Below, in pieces: positions 27,839 through 35,609 of a stretch of 64,000 nt of DNA. Position 1 is the stretch's first letter. Each line of letters begins with the position of its first letter. The stretch is from Streptomyces sp. RKAG293 (lineage in GTDB: Bacteria; Actinomycetota; Actinomycetes; Streptomycetales; Streptomycetaceae). Position numbers and translations under genes: made by a program. The DNA lies in contig NZ_JAJOZB010000001.1 in assembly GCF_023701745.1 (NCBI RefSeq), forward strand, positions 682,001 to 746,000, in the 5' to 3' direction. The notes below the pieces were generated by a model. The model worked only from the letters and a program-made list of their open reading frames with translations. It was not told the origin of the DNA and made no database searches.

Positions 27839-27979
27839 GGTTCTTTCGGCCGCCCCTTTCCTACCGCGGCCCTTGCGAAGCCGTCCCTTTCCGTTGACCT
27901 TGCGCATTGCCAGCCCGGCCGCGCTGATGATCAGCGCGGTCGGCAACTGAGTAAGGATTCCCTGCAACACGTAGTGCAT
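27830..27979 (-). CDS. 49-residue membrane peptide with a basic tail
   Basis: ATG 27979 is preceded by GGGGAG eight bases upstream. The product begins MHYVLQGILTQLPTALIISA, continuing AGLAMRKV: one hydrophobic helix of about 18 residues, then about 25 residues rich in Lys, Arg and Gly (KGRLRKGRGRKG). This is the profile of a small inner-membrane peptide with its C-terminus in the cytoplasm, or of a membrane-active peptide. It diverges from the HTH/coiled-coil gene at 28178 across 198 bp. Function unknown. Confidence 0.6.
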   Translation of the reverse strand: MHYVLQGILTQLPTALIISAAGLAMRKVNGKGRLRKGRGRKGAAERTGR

Positions 27980-28177
27980 TTTCTGATCTCCCCAGCGGTT
28001 CGACGGCCACTCTCCACATCAAGGGATAGCAGGCAGAGCCGCGGAGTTACGGAGTCCGCGACAGACCGGACCGAAGGCCGACGATCCGGAACGCTGCTTT
28101 ACGGATCGATACAACCCCGGCCACATCATTACGGGGCAACCTCCGTGCAGGGCGGGGCGGTTGTGGATAATGAGCGC

Positions 28178-28972
28178 ATGGACTCCTTGCCGCGCTACCC
28201 GGCCCGGGAACGCCTGGGGCATGAACTGTATTCACTCTCGCGTGCGAACGACATCAGCCTGCGCGAGATATCGAAACTCATGAACCATGATCACTTTCTC
28301 AGCCATACCGCCATCGGCAGTCTGCTCAAGGGAAAGACCGTGCCCCGGCTGAGGCTGGTCCTCGAAGTCGTCCGGGTACTCGAAGGCGACGCGGACAAGG
28401 TCCAGGCCTTATGGGCGGCCGCGGATGCGGAGAAGCGCGAGAAAGGCGCTTCCTATCGAGAGCCCGTCGAACCGTCCGACGGCGAGACGAAGGAAACGTC
28501 GGGCTGGCGCTCCTCGTTCTCCCTGCTGGAGCTCGAAGCCGCCCATGAGGAGATCCAGGAGAAGATATCCAAGAATCGTGCGCGGGAGAAAGCAGCGCAC
28601 GAAGAGTACTACGACATGTTCGAGGAGCGAGCGAAGGTCGTCGGCCGGATCCTCAGGCTGCAGGCGGAACTGGCCGCGGAACGTGGTGACAAGACAGCGC
28701 TGGAGGCCCAGCTCGCCTCGCTCGCATCGGAGCGCAAGCGTCTCACGAAGAGGATTCAGGAGCTGGAGGCCGAGCTGAGCCGCGTGCAGGCAACCCTGTT
28801 GAGCCTGTCGGACGAGTCCAGCCAGGTGAATGAACGGCGCGCGGACTGCGGTAACGAGTGGGCCCGTACGGAGGAGTACCGGGCGATCGTCCTCGGCCGG
28901 CAGCTGAGTGATGAACGGGTCCGCCGGGAGGAATTGGAGCGCCGGCTGCACGGGTACGAAGGCGGCCGGTAG
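28178..28972 (+). CDS. HTH (XRE-like) protein with long coiled coil; contains a TTA codon
   Basis: 264 residues. Residues 6-75 are a helix-turn-helix of the XRE-like kind used by many Streptomyces regulators (ARERLGHELYSLSRANDISLREISKL, AIGSLLKGKTVPRLRLVLEVVRVL). Residues about 115-255 are almost uninterrupted heptads (AAHEEIQEKISKNRAREKAAHEE, RILRLQAELAAERGDKTALEAQ, RIQELEAELSRVQ), a long coiled coil. GATAAT at 28166-28171 lies six bases before the ATG, so it is probably leaderless. Leu78 is encoded by TTA (28409-28411), a codon that makes expression depend on the bldA tRNA and therefore on development. Base composition is lower in GC than the neighbours. Confidence 0.75.
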   Translation: MDSLPRYPARERLGHELYSLSRANDISLREISKLMNHDHFLSHTAIGSLLKGKTVPRLRLVLEVVRVLEGDADKVQALWAAADAEKREKGASYREPVEPSDGETKETSGWRSSFSLLELEAAHEEIQEKISKNRAREKAAHEEYYDMFEERAKVVGRILRLQAELAAERGDKTALEAQLASLASERKRLTKRIQELEAELSRVQATLLSLSDESSQVNERRADCGNEWARTEEYRAIVLGRQLSDERVRREELERRLHGYEGGR

Positions 28973-29020
28973 CCACCTCGTCAGCTGGCGACCGCCGTAC
29001 CCCTCTGGGCCGCGTCCTCG

Positions 29021-29599
29021 TCAGGCGGCCGCCGGACGGGCGTCGAGGACGTGCCCGGCCAGTTGGCGGGCGGAGGCCGCGGGGTGGGTTGCGGGGCGGG
29101 TGACCCCGGCCGCGAGTGCGCCGTCGATGAGCAGCAGAAGCTGGCCGGCCGCGGCCATGACGTGTGGATGCCCGAGCGCGAGGAGCTCGTGCTCCAGAAG
29201 CTGCTGCACCCGCATGCGGTACGCACGGGTGATGGCGTGCCCCGGGTGGTCGGGGTCGGTCAGGGCGAGATCCGCGGCCAGATAGCGGCAGCCGCGGAAG
29301 TCGGGCCGGTCGATGGCCACGGCGATGCCGTCGAAGACGCCCAGCAGACGGGCACGGGGGTCGTCGCCCGCCGCCTCCATGGCCTGGTGGTAGGCGGCCT
29401 CGTCCTCGGCGGTACTCCGCCGCAGGACTTCCGCGATCAGCCCGTCCTTGCCGCCGAAGTGCTCGTAGAGCGAGCGCCGGGCCACGTTCGCCTCCTTCAG
29501 CAGGGCGTCGACGCCCACGCCCATCCCATGGCTGTAGGTCAGCCGCTGGGCGGCTTCCAGGAGTCGTTCGCGAGGTCCCGGTGCGGTGCGCGTCGTCAT
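29021..29599 (-). CDS. TetR/AcrR-family repressor
   Basis: 192 residues. The helix-turn-helix is PRERLLEAAQRLTYSHGMGVGVDALLKEANVARRSLYEHFGGKDGLIAEVLRRS; the effector domain includes DFRGCRYLAADLALTDPDHPGHAI, close to the AcrR group that regulates adjacent oxidoreductases. ATG 29599 is chosen because the domain starts right after it; ATG 29620 is an alternative. Two palindromic operator-like sites lie upstream at 29627-29671. The oxidoreductase gene at 29884 on the other strand is its likely target. Confidence 0.9.
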   Translation of the reverse strand: MTTRTAPGPRERLLEAAQRLTYSHGMGVGVDALLKEANVARRSLYEHFGGKDGLIAEVLRRSTAEDEAAYHQAMEAAGDDPRARLLGVFDGIAVAIDRPDFRGCRYLAADLALTDPDHPGHAITRAYRMRVQQLLEHELLALGHPHVMAAAGQLLLLIDGALAAGVTRPATHPAASARQLAGHVLDARPAAA

Positions 29600-29626
29600 A
29601 AGTGACAGCCTGCCACCCATTGACGA

Positions 29627-29671
29627 GTAGATCAACTGGTCTATATGGTCTTGGTAGATCAATCGTTCTAC
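29627..29671. promoter_or_regulatory. Paired operator of the TetR gene
   Basis: GTAGATCAACTGGTCTA (29627-29643) and GTAGATCAATCGTTCTAC (29654-29671), start to start 27 bp. Each has TAGA...TCTA arms, and the second is a perfect GTAGA/TCTAC palindrome. Position between divergent TetR and oxidoreductase genes supports an operator. Confidence 0.72.
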
Positions 29672-29684
29672 TTCTGGACCGGCC

Positions 29685-29837
29685 GACTCCGCCCGCGGCG
29701 TCAACCTCATGCACCTACGGAACGGCCTGATCGTCGAGGCCCTCGGCTACAGCAGGACCACCGGCGACGTACCACTGGCCGTCGACGCGCTCGGCGGAAG
29801 CGACGGACGCGACGCGCTCGACCGACTCGCCGGCTGA
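29685..29837 (+). pseudogene. 3' end of an NTF2/SnoaL-like gene
   Basis: An open stretch ending in TGA at 29835-29837 encodes DSARGVNLMHLRNGLIVEAL and GYSRTTGDVPLAVDALGG, the final strands of a nuclear-transport-factor-2-like protein ('GVNLMRFRDGKIVEALGY' in intact relatives). The N-terminal two thirds are absent. An ATG at 29709 could give a 42-residue product but has no ribosome site. Probably a leftover of a gene once between the TetR and oxidoreductase genes. Confidence 0.55.
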
Positions 29838-29883
29838 CCCCAGCTGAACTCCCCCCAGCCACAGAACGAACGAGGAGAACACC

Positions 29884-30888
29884 ATGCGCAGTTACCACGT
29901 CAACAGCGGGGCCGGCATAGAAGGCCTGTCGATCAAGGAGCACGCGCGCCCGGTCCCCGGCACCGGACAGGTCCTGGTCGCCGTCAAAGCCGTGTCCCTC
30001 AGCAACCGCGAGCTGATGGTGCTGCGGGGCAACTACGTGCTACCGGTGAAACCGGACGTGATACCGGTGTCCGACGGCGCCGGCGAGGTCGTCGCGCTCG
30101 GTCCGGGAGTACACGGAGTGAAGATCGGCGACCGCGTTGCGGCGACCCTCTTCCCGAGCTGGCAGGACGGCCCGTTCGGCCTGCAGCATCTGCCACAGCG
30201 CGGCGGCTCCCTCGACGGCATGCTCACCGAGCTCGCGCTGATCAGCGAGGACTCGCTCGTCCCGGTCCCCGACCACCTCTCCTACCAGGAAGCGGCGACG
30301 CTCCCCTGCGTCGGGGTCACCGCCTGGAACGCGCTGACCGGTGACGGCATCGGCCTGCGAGCGGGCGAGACCCTGGTGACCCAGGGGTCAGGCGGCGTGT
30401 CGCTGTTCGCGCTCCAGTACGCCAAGGCGCTCGGAGCCCGGGTGATCGCGACGACGAGCGGCCCGGACAAGGCGCGGCGCCTCATCGAACTCGGCGCGGA
30501 CGAGGTCATCGACTACCGGGCCACCCCCGACTGGGCCGCCAAGGTCGTGGAGCTGACCGGCGGCCGAGGTGCCGACCGCGTGGTCGACGTGGCGGGCCTG
30601 TTGGACCAGTCGCTCAAGGCGGTGGCGGTGGCGGGTCACGTCGCCTGCGTGGGCTTCGTCTCCGGCGCGGCACAACCCCTGGACCCCGGCGTACTGTTCG
30701 CCTCCGGCGCCGCCCTGCGCACGGTGGCCGTCGGCAGCCGTAGCCAGTTCCTCGCGATGAACCGGGCCATGGCCGTGAACCGGATCCACCCGGTCATCGA
30801 CCGGGAGTTCACCTTCGAAGAGGCCCCCGACGCGTACCGCTTCTACGCCTCGGGCAAGGCCTTCGGCAAGGTCGTCATCACGCTCTGA
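29884..30888 (+). CDS. Medium-chain dehydrogenase/quinone oxidoreductase-like protein
   Basis: 334 residues of the MDR family. The GroES-like N-terminus (GQVLVAVKAVSLSNRELMVLRGNY) lacks the catalytic-zinc cysteine, pointing to the zinc-independent quinone-reductase branch; VTQGSGGVSLFALQYAKALGARVIATTS is the NADPH-binding Rossmann segment. It likely reduces quinones or enones with NADPH. GAGGAG lies upstream of the ATG. It diverges from the TetR gene, with the operator pair and an NTF2-like remnant in between, and ends in a terminator. Confidence 0.88.
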   Translation: MRSYHVNSGAGIEGLSIKEHARPVPGTGQVLVAVKAVSLSNRELMVLRGNYVLPVKPDVIPVSDGAGEVVALGPGVHGVKIGDRVAATLFPSWQDGPFGLQHLPQRGGSLDGMLTELALISEDSLVPVPDHLSYQEAATLPCVGVTAWNALTGDGIGLRAGETLVTQGSGGVSLFALQYAKALGARVIATTSGPDKARRLIELGADEVIDYRATPDWAAKVVELTGGRGADRVVDVAGLLDQSLKAVAVAGHVACVGFVSGAAQPLDPGVLFASGAALRTVAVGSRSQFLAMNRAMAVNRIHPVIDREFTFEEAPDAYRFYASGKAFGKVVITL

Positions 30889-30907
30889 GCCCACCAGCTG
30901 CGACGGA

Positions 30908-30945
30908 CCGCACGCACCTCCCTCGTGACGGGGAGGTGCGTGCGG
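30908..30945 (+). terminator. Hairpin terminator
   Basis: A 15-bp perfect stem (CCGCACGCACCTCCC, 30908-30922 and 30931-30945) with an 8-nt loop, 20 bp after the oxidoreductase stop. Confidence 0.88.
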
Positions 30946-31046
30946 TGCGTTCGGTACGTGCGGGCGCTCGAATTTCTTCTCATGAGGAGGTAAAACAAGG
31001 CCTCTTGGGGCAGGCGACGCACACAACACCGATCGAGGAGGCCCAC

Positions 31047-31235
31047 ATGCCCATCACCTTCCGCAAGTCGTTCCGGATCTTCCCGGGCGTCCGCCTCAAC
31101 GTGAACCGCAAGTCGCTGTCCCTGACCGTCGGTTCGAAGGGCGGTCATCGCACCTGGTCGACCACCGGCAGAAGGACCACTTCCACGGACCTCCCGGGCC
31201 CCTTCGGCTACCGCCACACCGACACCCGCGACTGA
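31047..31235 (+). CDS. DUF4236-family small protein
   Basis: 62 residues with GAGGAGG six bases before the ATG. ITFRKSFRIFPGVRLNVNRKSLSLTVGSKGG is the DUF4236 signature, a short beta-rich domain found alone or fused to other domains in many bacteria. The rest is short and polar. Function is unknown. It stands alone after a terminator. Confidence 0.85.
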   Translation: MPITFRKSFRIFPGVRLNVNRKSLSLTVGSKGGHRTWSTTGRRTTSTDLPGPFGYRHTDTRD

Positions 31236-31270
31236 AACCCAAGCCGACTGCCGGGCCTGGCCACGCAGGG

Positions 31271-31621
31271 TCAGAGCTCATGAGCTCTTTCGTGGCGGGG
31301 TTCGTACAGACCGACCTCGCCGCCTCCGGGCAGTTGCAGAATGCTCATCAGGCCCCACCCCTGGTCGGTCACCGGCTGGATGAACGTGACGCCCTTCGCC
31401 GTGAGTTCCTGCACGCTGGCGTTGACGTCGTCGCACATCAGGAAGAGCTCGTGGCGCTCCGGGCCGTCCGTGGGGTGCACGGCTATTTCGGCGGGCGGCA
31501 GCTTGAAGATGAGCCATCCGCCGCCCGCATCCACGTGCGGATAACCCAGCACGTCGCGGAAGAACGCGCGATCGGCTTCGGCATCCCGGCTGTAGATCAC
31601 CACATGAACACCATTGATCAT
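31271..31621 (-). CDS. VOC-superfamily protein
   Basis: 116 residues: MINGVHVVIYSRDAEADRAFFRDVLGYPHV at the start, HELFLMCDDVNASVQELTAKGVTF in the middle and GGGEVGLYEPRHE at the end complete one VOC module. GTGAGGATC lies upstream of the ATG. It starts 10 bp after the stop of the DNA glycosylase gene on the same strand and so is probably co-transcribed with it. Ligand unknown. Confidence 0.88.
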   Translation of the reverse strand: MINGVHVVIYSRDAEADRAFFRDVLGYPHVDAGGGWLIFKLPPAEIAVHPTDGPERHELFLMCDDVNASVQELTAKGVTFIQPVTDQGWGLMSILQLPGGGEVGLYEPRHERAHEL

Positions 31622-31631
31622 GATCAGATCC

Positions 31632-32201
31632 TCACTTGGCGGCCTTCGCCGCCGCCTTCAATTCCTGCTTGTGTGCCCGCACCTTCGCGAGCGACTCCGG
31701 CCCGGTGATGTCGGCGGCCGACCGGTAGACCCCGGCGGGCCCGTACTTGCCCGCGGCCTCCCGCCACCCCTTCGGCCGTACGCCCAGCCGCTTGCCCAGC
31801 AGTGCCAGGAAGATCTGCGCCTTCTGCTCTCCGAAGCCGGGCAGCGCCTTCAGCCGCCCCAACAGCTCCGCGCCGGTATCCGCGTCCGTCCACACGGACG
31901 CGGCATCCCCGTCGTAGTGCTCGACCAGGTACGCGCACAGCTGCTGGACCCGCTTCGCCATGGATCCCGGATAGCGGTGCACGGCCGGTTTCTCCGACAG
32001 CAGCGCCGCGAAGGCGTCCGGGTCGTACGCGGCGATGGCGTGCGCGTCCAGATCATCGGCACCCAGCCGCTGAGCGATGGTGTACGGCCCCGCGAAGGCC
32101 CACTCCATCGGCACCTGCTGGTCCAGCAGCATGCCCACCAGCGCCGCCAGCGGACTGCGGCCGAGCAGCTCGTCGGCCTCCGGCTGCTGGGCCAGCCGCA
32201 T
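31632..32201 (-). CDS. HhH-GPD base-excision DNA repair protein
   Basis: 189 residues (193 if the ATG at 32213 is used; the 32201 start has GGAGATCACG at better spacing). LAALVGMLLDQQVPMEWAFAGPYTIAQRLG and LKALPGFGEQKAQIFLALLGKRLGVRPKGWREAAG are the helix-hairpin-helix and following segments of the HhH-GPD DNA glycosylase superfamily. No iron-sulfur cysteine cluster is seen. It would remove damaged bases; many actinobacteria carry this short form without an assigned substrate. Confidence 0.85.
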   Translation of the reverse strand: MRLAQQPEADELLGRSPLAALVGMLLDQQVPMEWAFAGPYTIAQRLGADDLDAHAIAAYDPDAFAALLSEKPAVHRYPGSMAKRVQQLCAYLVEHYDGDAASVWTDADTGAELLGRLKALPGFGEQKAQIFLALLGKRLGVRPKGWREAAGKYGPAGVYRSAADITGPESLAKVRAHKQELKAAAKAAK

Positions 32202-32264
32202 CGTGATCTCCATATCTCCAGCTTCGCCCCCACCCGGGCTTTCCGCACGGTCGGCACACACGAA

Positions 32265-32292
32265 AGCCCCCGCGCGGCGGACGGCGGGGGCT
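32265..32292 (-). terminator. Possible terminator hairpin
   Basis: AGCCCCCG (32265-32272) and CGGGGGCT (32285-32292) with a 12-nt loop, between the transglycosylase and glycosylase genes. Could stop read-through on the minus strand. Confidence 0.45.
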
Positions 32293-32465
32293 GTATCCCC
32301 GCCAATTCCGCGCGGGGACGACTTCGCGCAATGCAGATTCGGCGCGGCGGTGGTACGTGTGCCGCGGACGCTGTGGACATACCGCCGGCGCGTCACCGGC
32401 GAGGCTCGCTGTGGCTGGCCTAGCCGGCAGGCCATGTGCCCTTCTCGGGCCCCACCGGTTGGGTG

Positions 32466-32491
32466 CTCTCCCAGGAACAGGCCTGGGAGAG
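32466..32491 (-). terminator. Hairpin downstream of the transglycosylase gene
   Basis: CTCTCCCAGG (32466-32475) and CCTGGGAGAG (32482-32491), 10-bp perfect stem and 6-nt loop, about 78 bp past the stop codon. The rest of 32214-32568 shows no convincing gene. Confidence 0.65.
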
Positions 32492-32568
32492 GCTGGAGAC
32501 GACCGGTCTGGGCACGGCCTTGGCCGAGGGAGCCGAGGGGGCTGGGTGAGGTTACTGAGCTGCGTCGA

Positions 32569-33291
32569 TCAGTACGCGGAGTTGACGTTGTCGATCGAAC
32601 CGTAGCGGTGGGCCGCGTAGTTGGCGGCGGCCGTGATGTTGGCGACCGGGTCGGTGAGGTGATTGGCGGTGCCGGCGACGTGGTAGGTGTCGAACGTCGG
32701 CTGGATCACCTGGAGCAGGCCCTTGGACGGGATGCCGTTGATGGCGTTGATGTCCCAGTCGTTGACGGCGTTCGGGTTGCCGCTGGACTCGCGGATGATG
32801 TTGCGGTGGAGGCCGGAGTAGCTACCGGGGATGCCCTTGGCCTTCATGATGGCCAGCGACTCGCGGATCCAACCGTCCAGGTTGTCCGCGTACTTCGGAG
32901 CCGACACGGCAACCGGCTTGCGCACGGTCGACCGGTTCGCGGCCGGCTTGGCCTTGTGCTCGGCGGCGGCGGCCGGCTTGGCCTTCGCGGGTGCCTTGGT
33001 GAGGTCGCGGGAGGTGTTCTTCGCGGCCGCGGCGGTGGGCTTGCCGACGTAGGCCGGGTAGGCCTTGTCGGCCACTCGCTGGGTGAGTCCCTCGACCTTG
33101 GTGCCGGCCTGGCTGCCGGCGGTGACCTTCGCGACGTCGATGGCGGGGAGCGCGGAGGTGCTCTGGGTGGCGGTGCCGGCCAGGGCGAGTGCCGTGGTGG
33201 CGCCGGCGGCGGTCAGAGCGACCGCGGAGACCTTGAGGCGCTTGGAGGGGCGGAAGGTGCGCAGGGCGGAGAGCTGAGTGCGTGCGGGCAT
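32569..33291 (-). CDS. Secreted lytic transglycosylase (SLT domain)
   Basis: 240 residues. A signal/anchor segment (LKVSAVALTAAGATTALALAG, about residues 19-39) is followed by an Ala/Lys/Pro-rich spacer (AKAKPAAAAEHKAKPAAN) and a C-terminal SLT domain, in which the catalytic Glu is in NIIRESSGNPNAVNDWD, followed by GIPSKGLLQVIQPTFDTYH and the TAAANYAAHRYGS end. It cleaves the glycan strands of peptidoglycan to 1,6-anhydro ends, with roles in growth or spore germination. GAGG precedes the ATG. The message probably has a leader of 150 nt or more. Confidence 0.92.
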   Translation of the reverse strand: MPARTQLSALRTFRPSKRLKVSAVALTAAGATTALALAGTATQSTSALPAIDVAKVTAGSQAGTKVEGLTQRVADKAYPAYVGKPTAAAAKNTSRDLTKAPAKAKPAAAAEHKAKPAANRSTVRKPVAVSAPKYADNLDGWIRESLAIMKAKGIPGSYSGLHRNIIRESSGNPNAVNDWDINAINGIPSKGLLQVIQPTFDTYHVAGTANHLTDPVANITAAANYAAHRYGSIDNVNSAY

Positions 33292-33910
33292 GCGGTAGGA
33301 ACCTCTTCCAGACGGGATCAGGGGACGGCCGGCCGTAGTGGCGGCGTGCGGAGCAGGTGGCGGGCCCGGTCTCGCTGATGTGTCGAGAGGGCGTGGCGCT
33401 CATGTTCGTCTTGCTCGATCCATGGTTAACGCGGCGCGTCAGCGATGGCAAAGACCTCGATTACTACCCGTCTTAGTAAACAGAGCCGAAAGGCACCCGT
33501 CGGGGCTGTGCGCGGCCCGAAAGGGAAGGCGAAAGTGTCCACTAAGCGGCTTCGGACGTGACGTACGTCCTGTGCCCGGGCTCACGCGATACGGGGTTTT
33601 CGGGCCGCCAAAACAGGCCCTCTTGGGCAATGTGTTGCTATCGCCCACCCATCCCGGGGCCCTTTGATCCCGGCGTTACGCACGCCCGGCGCGAAAGCTC
33701 CCACCGGCCCAGGACCGGCCCATTCTGTTTGACGAGTAGGACGAGCAGGACGAGTGAGACCAGTAATAAGAGGAGCGAAAGAGGGTGCCGTGACTTTCGG
33801 TGCGCGGAAACTCACTCATGCGGACAGCCGGACGGGCTGTCCCCGGCGCGGTGGGCGCACTCCGGGAAACAGCCCGTGATCAGAGAAGGTCCCTCACCAG
33901 GGAAGGCCTC
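33292..33910. other. 619-bp intergenic region with a long leader for the transglycosylase gene
   Basis: No gene is supported on either strand. On the minus strand, GGTAGTAAT near 33463 (with an upstream TGTTTA) resembles a promoter and would give a leader of about 165 nt. The leader contains GTTAACCATGGATCG. A duplicated CTCACCAGGGAAG (33893-33905, 33910-33922) spans the end of the next SDR gene. Confidence 0.5.
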
Positions 33911-34621
33911 TCACCAGGGAAGTGCGCCCTCGGCGTCGAAATACCCCCCGGTCGGGCCGTCAGGGCTCACCTGCGCCATACGCACGATGATCTCGGCGCC
34001 CTGCTCGACGCTCTGAATGCCGCTGTGCGCATTCAGGTCGGTCTTGGTGAAGCCGGGCTCCACCGCATTGATCCGCATGTTCGGGAACGCCTTCGCGTAC
34101 TGCACCGTGATCATGTTGACCGCGGTTTTCGACGCCGGATAGGCCACGCCCGGGTAGGCGTACGTCGGGAGGCCCGGGGTGGTGACCAGAGAAAGCGAGG
34201 CCAGGCCGCTGCTGACGTTGACCATGACCGGGGCGGCGGAACGCTGCAGCAGCGGGAGAAATGCGTGGATGACACGCACCGTGCCGAAGACGTTCGTTTC
34301 GAACGTCTTCCGCAGCACGTCCGCGGTCAGGTCCAATGCACCGATCACGACGGTGCCGTCCCGCATCTCTTCCTGGATACCGGCGTTATTGATCAGTACG
34401 TCCAGTCCTCCGTCGGCCTCGACGGCCTTCACCGCGGCCTGTACGGACGCGTCGTCGGTGACGTCGAGCTGCACCACGCGCGCGCCGAGCCGCTCGGCGG
34501 CCCGGCGGCCGCGTTCGGCGTCCCGGCTTCCGAGGTAGACGGTGTGTCCCGCGGCGATGAGCCGGCGGGCGGCCTCGAAGCCGAGACCCTTGTTGGCTCC
34601 GGTGATCAGTGTCGTTGTCAT
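33911..34621 (-). CDS. SDR-family oxidoreductase
   Basis: 236 residues with TGANKGLG (NADP motif), NNAG, VNVSSGLASL (Ser) and YPASK (catalytic Tyr and Lys), so all catalytic residues are present; this is the carbonyl-reductase-like group ('ANKGLGFEAARRL'). It reduces ketones or aldehydes or oxidises alcohols with NADP(H). It diverges from the XRE gene at 34725, with a GGAGTCCC...GGGACTCC palindrome between them. In Streptomyces such SDR/XRE pairs are common, with the regulator controlling the reductase. Confidence 0.9.
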   Translation of the reverse strand: MTTTLITGANKGLGFEAARRLIAAGHTVYLGSRDAERGRRAAERLGARVVQLDVTDDASVQAAVKAVEADGGLDVLINNAGIQEEMRDGTVVIGALDLTADVLRKTFETNVFGTVRVIHAFLPLLQRSAAPVMVNVSSGLASLSLVTTPGLPTYAYPGVAYPASKTAVNMITVQYAKAFPNMRINAVEPGFTKTDLNAHSGIQSVEQGAEIIVRMAQVSPDGPTGGYFDAEGALPW

Positions 34622-34657
34622 GCCTCCACGCTGCGGCACGGCTGCACGGGTCAGCCA

Positions 34658-34681
34658 GGAGTCCCGTTTTCCTGGGACTCC
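34658..34681. promoter_or_regulatory. Operator palindrome of the SDR/XRE pair
   Basis: GGAGTCCC (34658-34665) and GGGACTCC (34674-34681), perfect 8-bp arms separated by 8 bp, midway between the divergent genes. Likely the binding site of the XRE protein. Confidence 0.7.
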
Positions 34682-34724
34682 CAGTACCAGGACGATCCGG
34701 GCCCGGGCGGTGCACAGTGGTGTC

Positions 34725-35555
34725 ATGGCGACCACGGAGTTCGGGCACACTTTGCGGCGCTGGCGCGACCGGGTCTCCCCGGAGGCGGCAGGGCTGGCGG
34801 TCGGCGGCCACCGGCGCGCGGCAGGGCTGCGCCGCGAGGAGCTCGCCCTGCTGGCCGGGATCTCGGTCGACTACGTCACCCGCCTCGAACAGGGCCGCGC
34901 GACCAACCCTTCGGAACAGGTCGTCGAGGCCCTGGGCCGGGCTCTGCGCCTGTCCGTGGCCGAGCGCGAGCATCTGTTCCACGCCGCCGGGCTGGTACCA
35001 CCGGGGCGGGGTACGGTGCCTGCCTACATCACACCGAGCGTCCAGCGGATGCTGGACCGGCTGGCCGGGACGCCCGTCGCGGTCTCGGACGCGGCGTGGA
35101 CCCTGCTGCTGGCCAACCCCTTGTACGTGGCCTTGATGGGTGAGCTGCACGGCGACGAGCGCAACGCGGTGTGGCGTACCTTCCTCGGCCCGGCCGGCCG
35201 CGTCCGCCACACACCTCAGTCCCAGCGCGCACTCGAGATCGCGCAGGTCACGGCGTTGCGGGCGACCGCGAGCCGGTATCCGGCGGACCTGCGGGTACGG
35301 CGGCTGGTCGCGGAGCTGCGCGCGAAGAGCGACCGGTTCGCCGAACTGTGGGACGGCGGAGCCGTCGGCCGGCACGAGGCCGCGCGCAAGACCATCGACC
35401 ACCCGCAGGTGGGCGCCCTGACGCTCGACTGCGACATCCTCAGCGTCGCGGGAAGCGATCTGCGCATCATGATCTACACCGCCGAGCCCGGCACCACGGA
35501 TGCCGAACGCCTTGCCCTCCTCGCCGTGCTCGGCACCCAGACACTCACCGGATAG
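34725..35555 (+). CDS. XRE-family regulator with MmyB-like ligand domain
   Basis: 276 residues. The helix-turn-helix (LRREELALLAGISVDYVTRLEQGRATNPSEQVVEALGRALRL) is followed by AEREHLFHAAGL and an MmyB-like PAS-type domain (AWTLLLANPLYVALMG, LRATASRYPADLRVRRLVAEL, HPQVGALTLDCDIL). These proteins control divergently transcribed oxidoreductases and may bind a fatty-acid-like ligand. The ATG at 34725 has no clear ribosome site. Confidence 0.92.
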   Translation: MATTEFGHTLRRWRDRVSPEAAGLAVGGHRRAAGLRREELALLAGISVDYVTRLEQGRATNPSEQVVEALGRALRLSVAEREHLFHAAGLVPPGRGTVPAYITPSVQRMLDRLAGTPVAVSDAAWTLLLANPLYVALMGELHGDERNAVWRTFLGPAGRVRHTPQSQRALEIAQVTALRATASRYPADLRVRRLVAELRAKSDRFAELWDGGAVGRHEAARKTIDHPQVGALTLDCDILSVAGSDLRIMIYTAEPGTTDAERLALLAVLGTQTLTG

Positions 35556-35609
35556 CGGCCCGCACCCGTTCTCACCGGCTCCCCACCGGCTTTTCAGCGG
35601 ACCGCGGCG

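Noticed and set aside
30990-31013. Similarity between AAAACAAGGCCTCTTGGGG (30994 region) and AAAACAGGCCCTCTTGGG (33610 region)
   Set aside because: Short, different strands relative to the genes, and no further shared structure; may be chance.
32432-32549. Plus-strand stretch with TGWVLSQEQAWERLETTGLG, resembling part of a flavin-binding oxidase
   Set aside because: Too short (about 35 residues) and overlaps a terminator hairpin; similarity could not be made firm.
33439-33815. Small minus-strand open frames in the long intergenic region
   Set aside because: No ribosome site, atypical composition; they overlap the presumed leader and upstream region of the transglycosylase gene.
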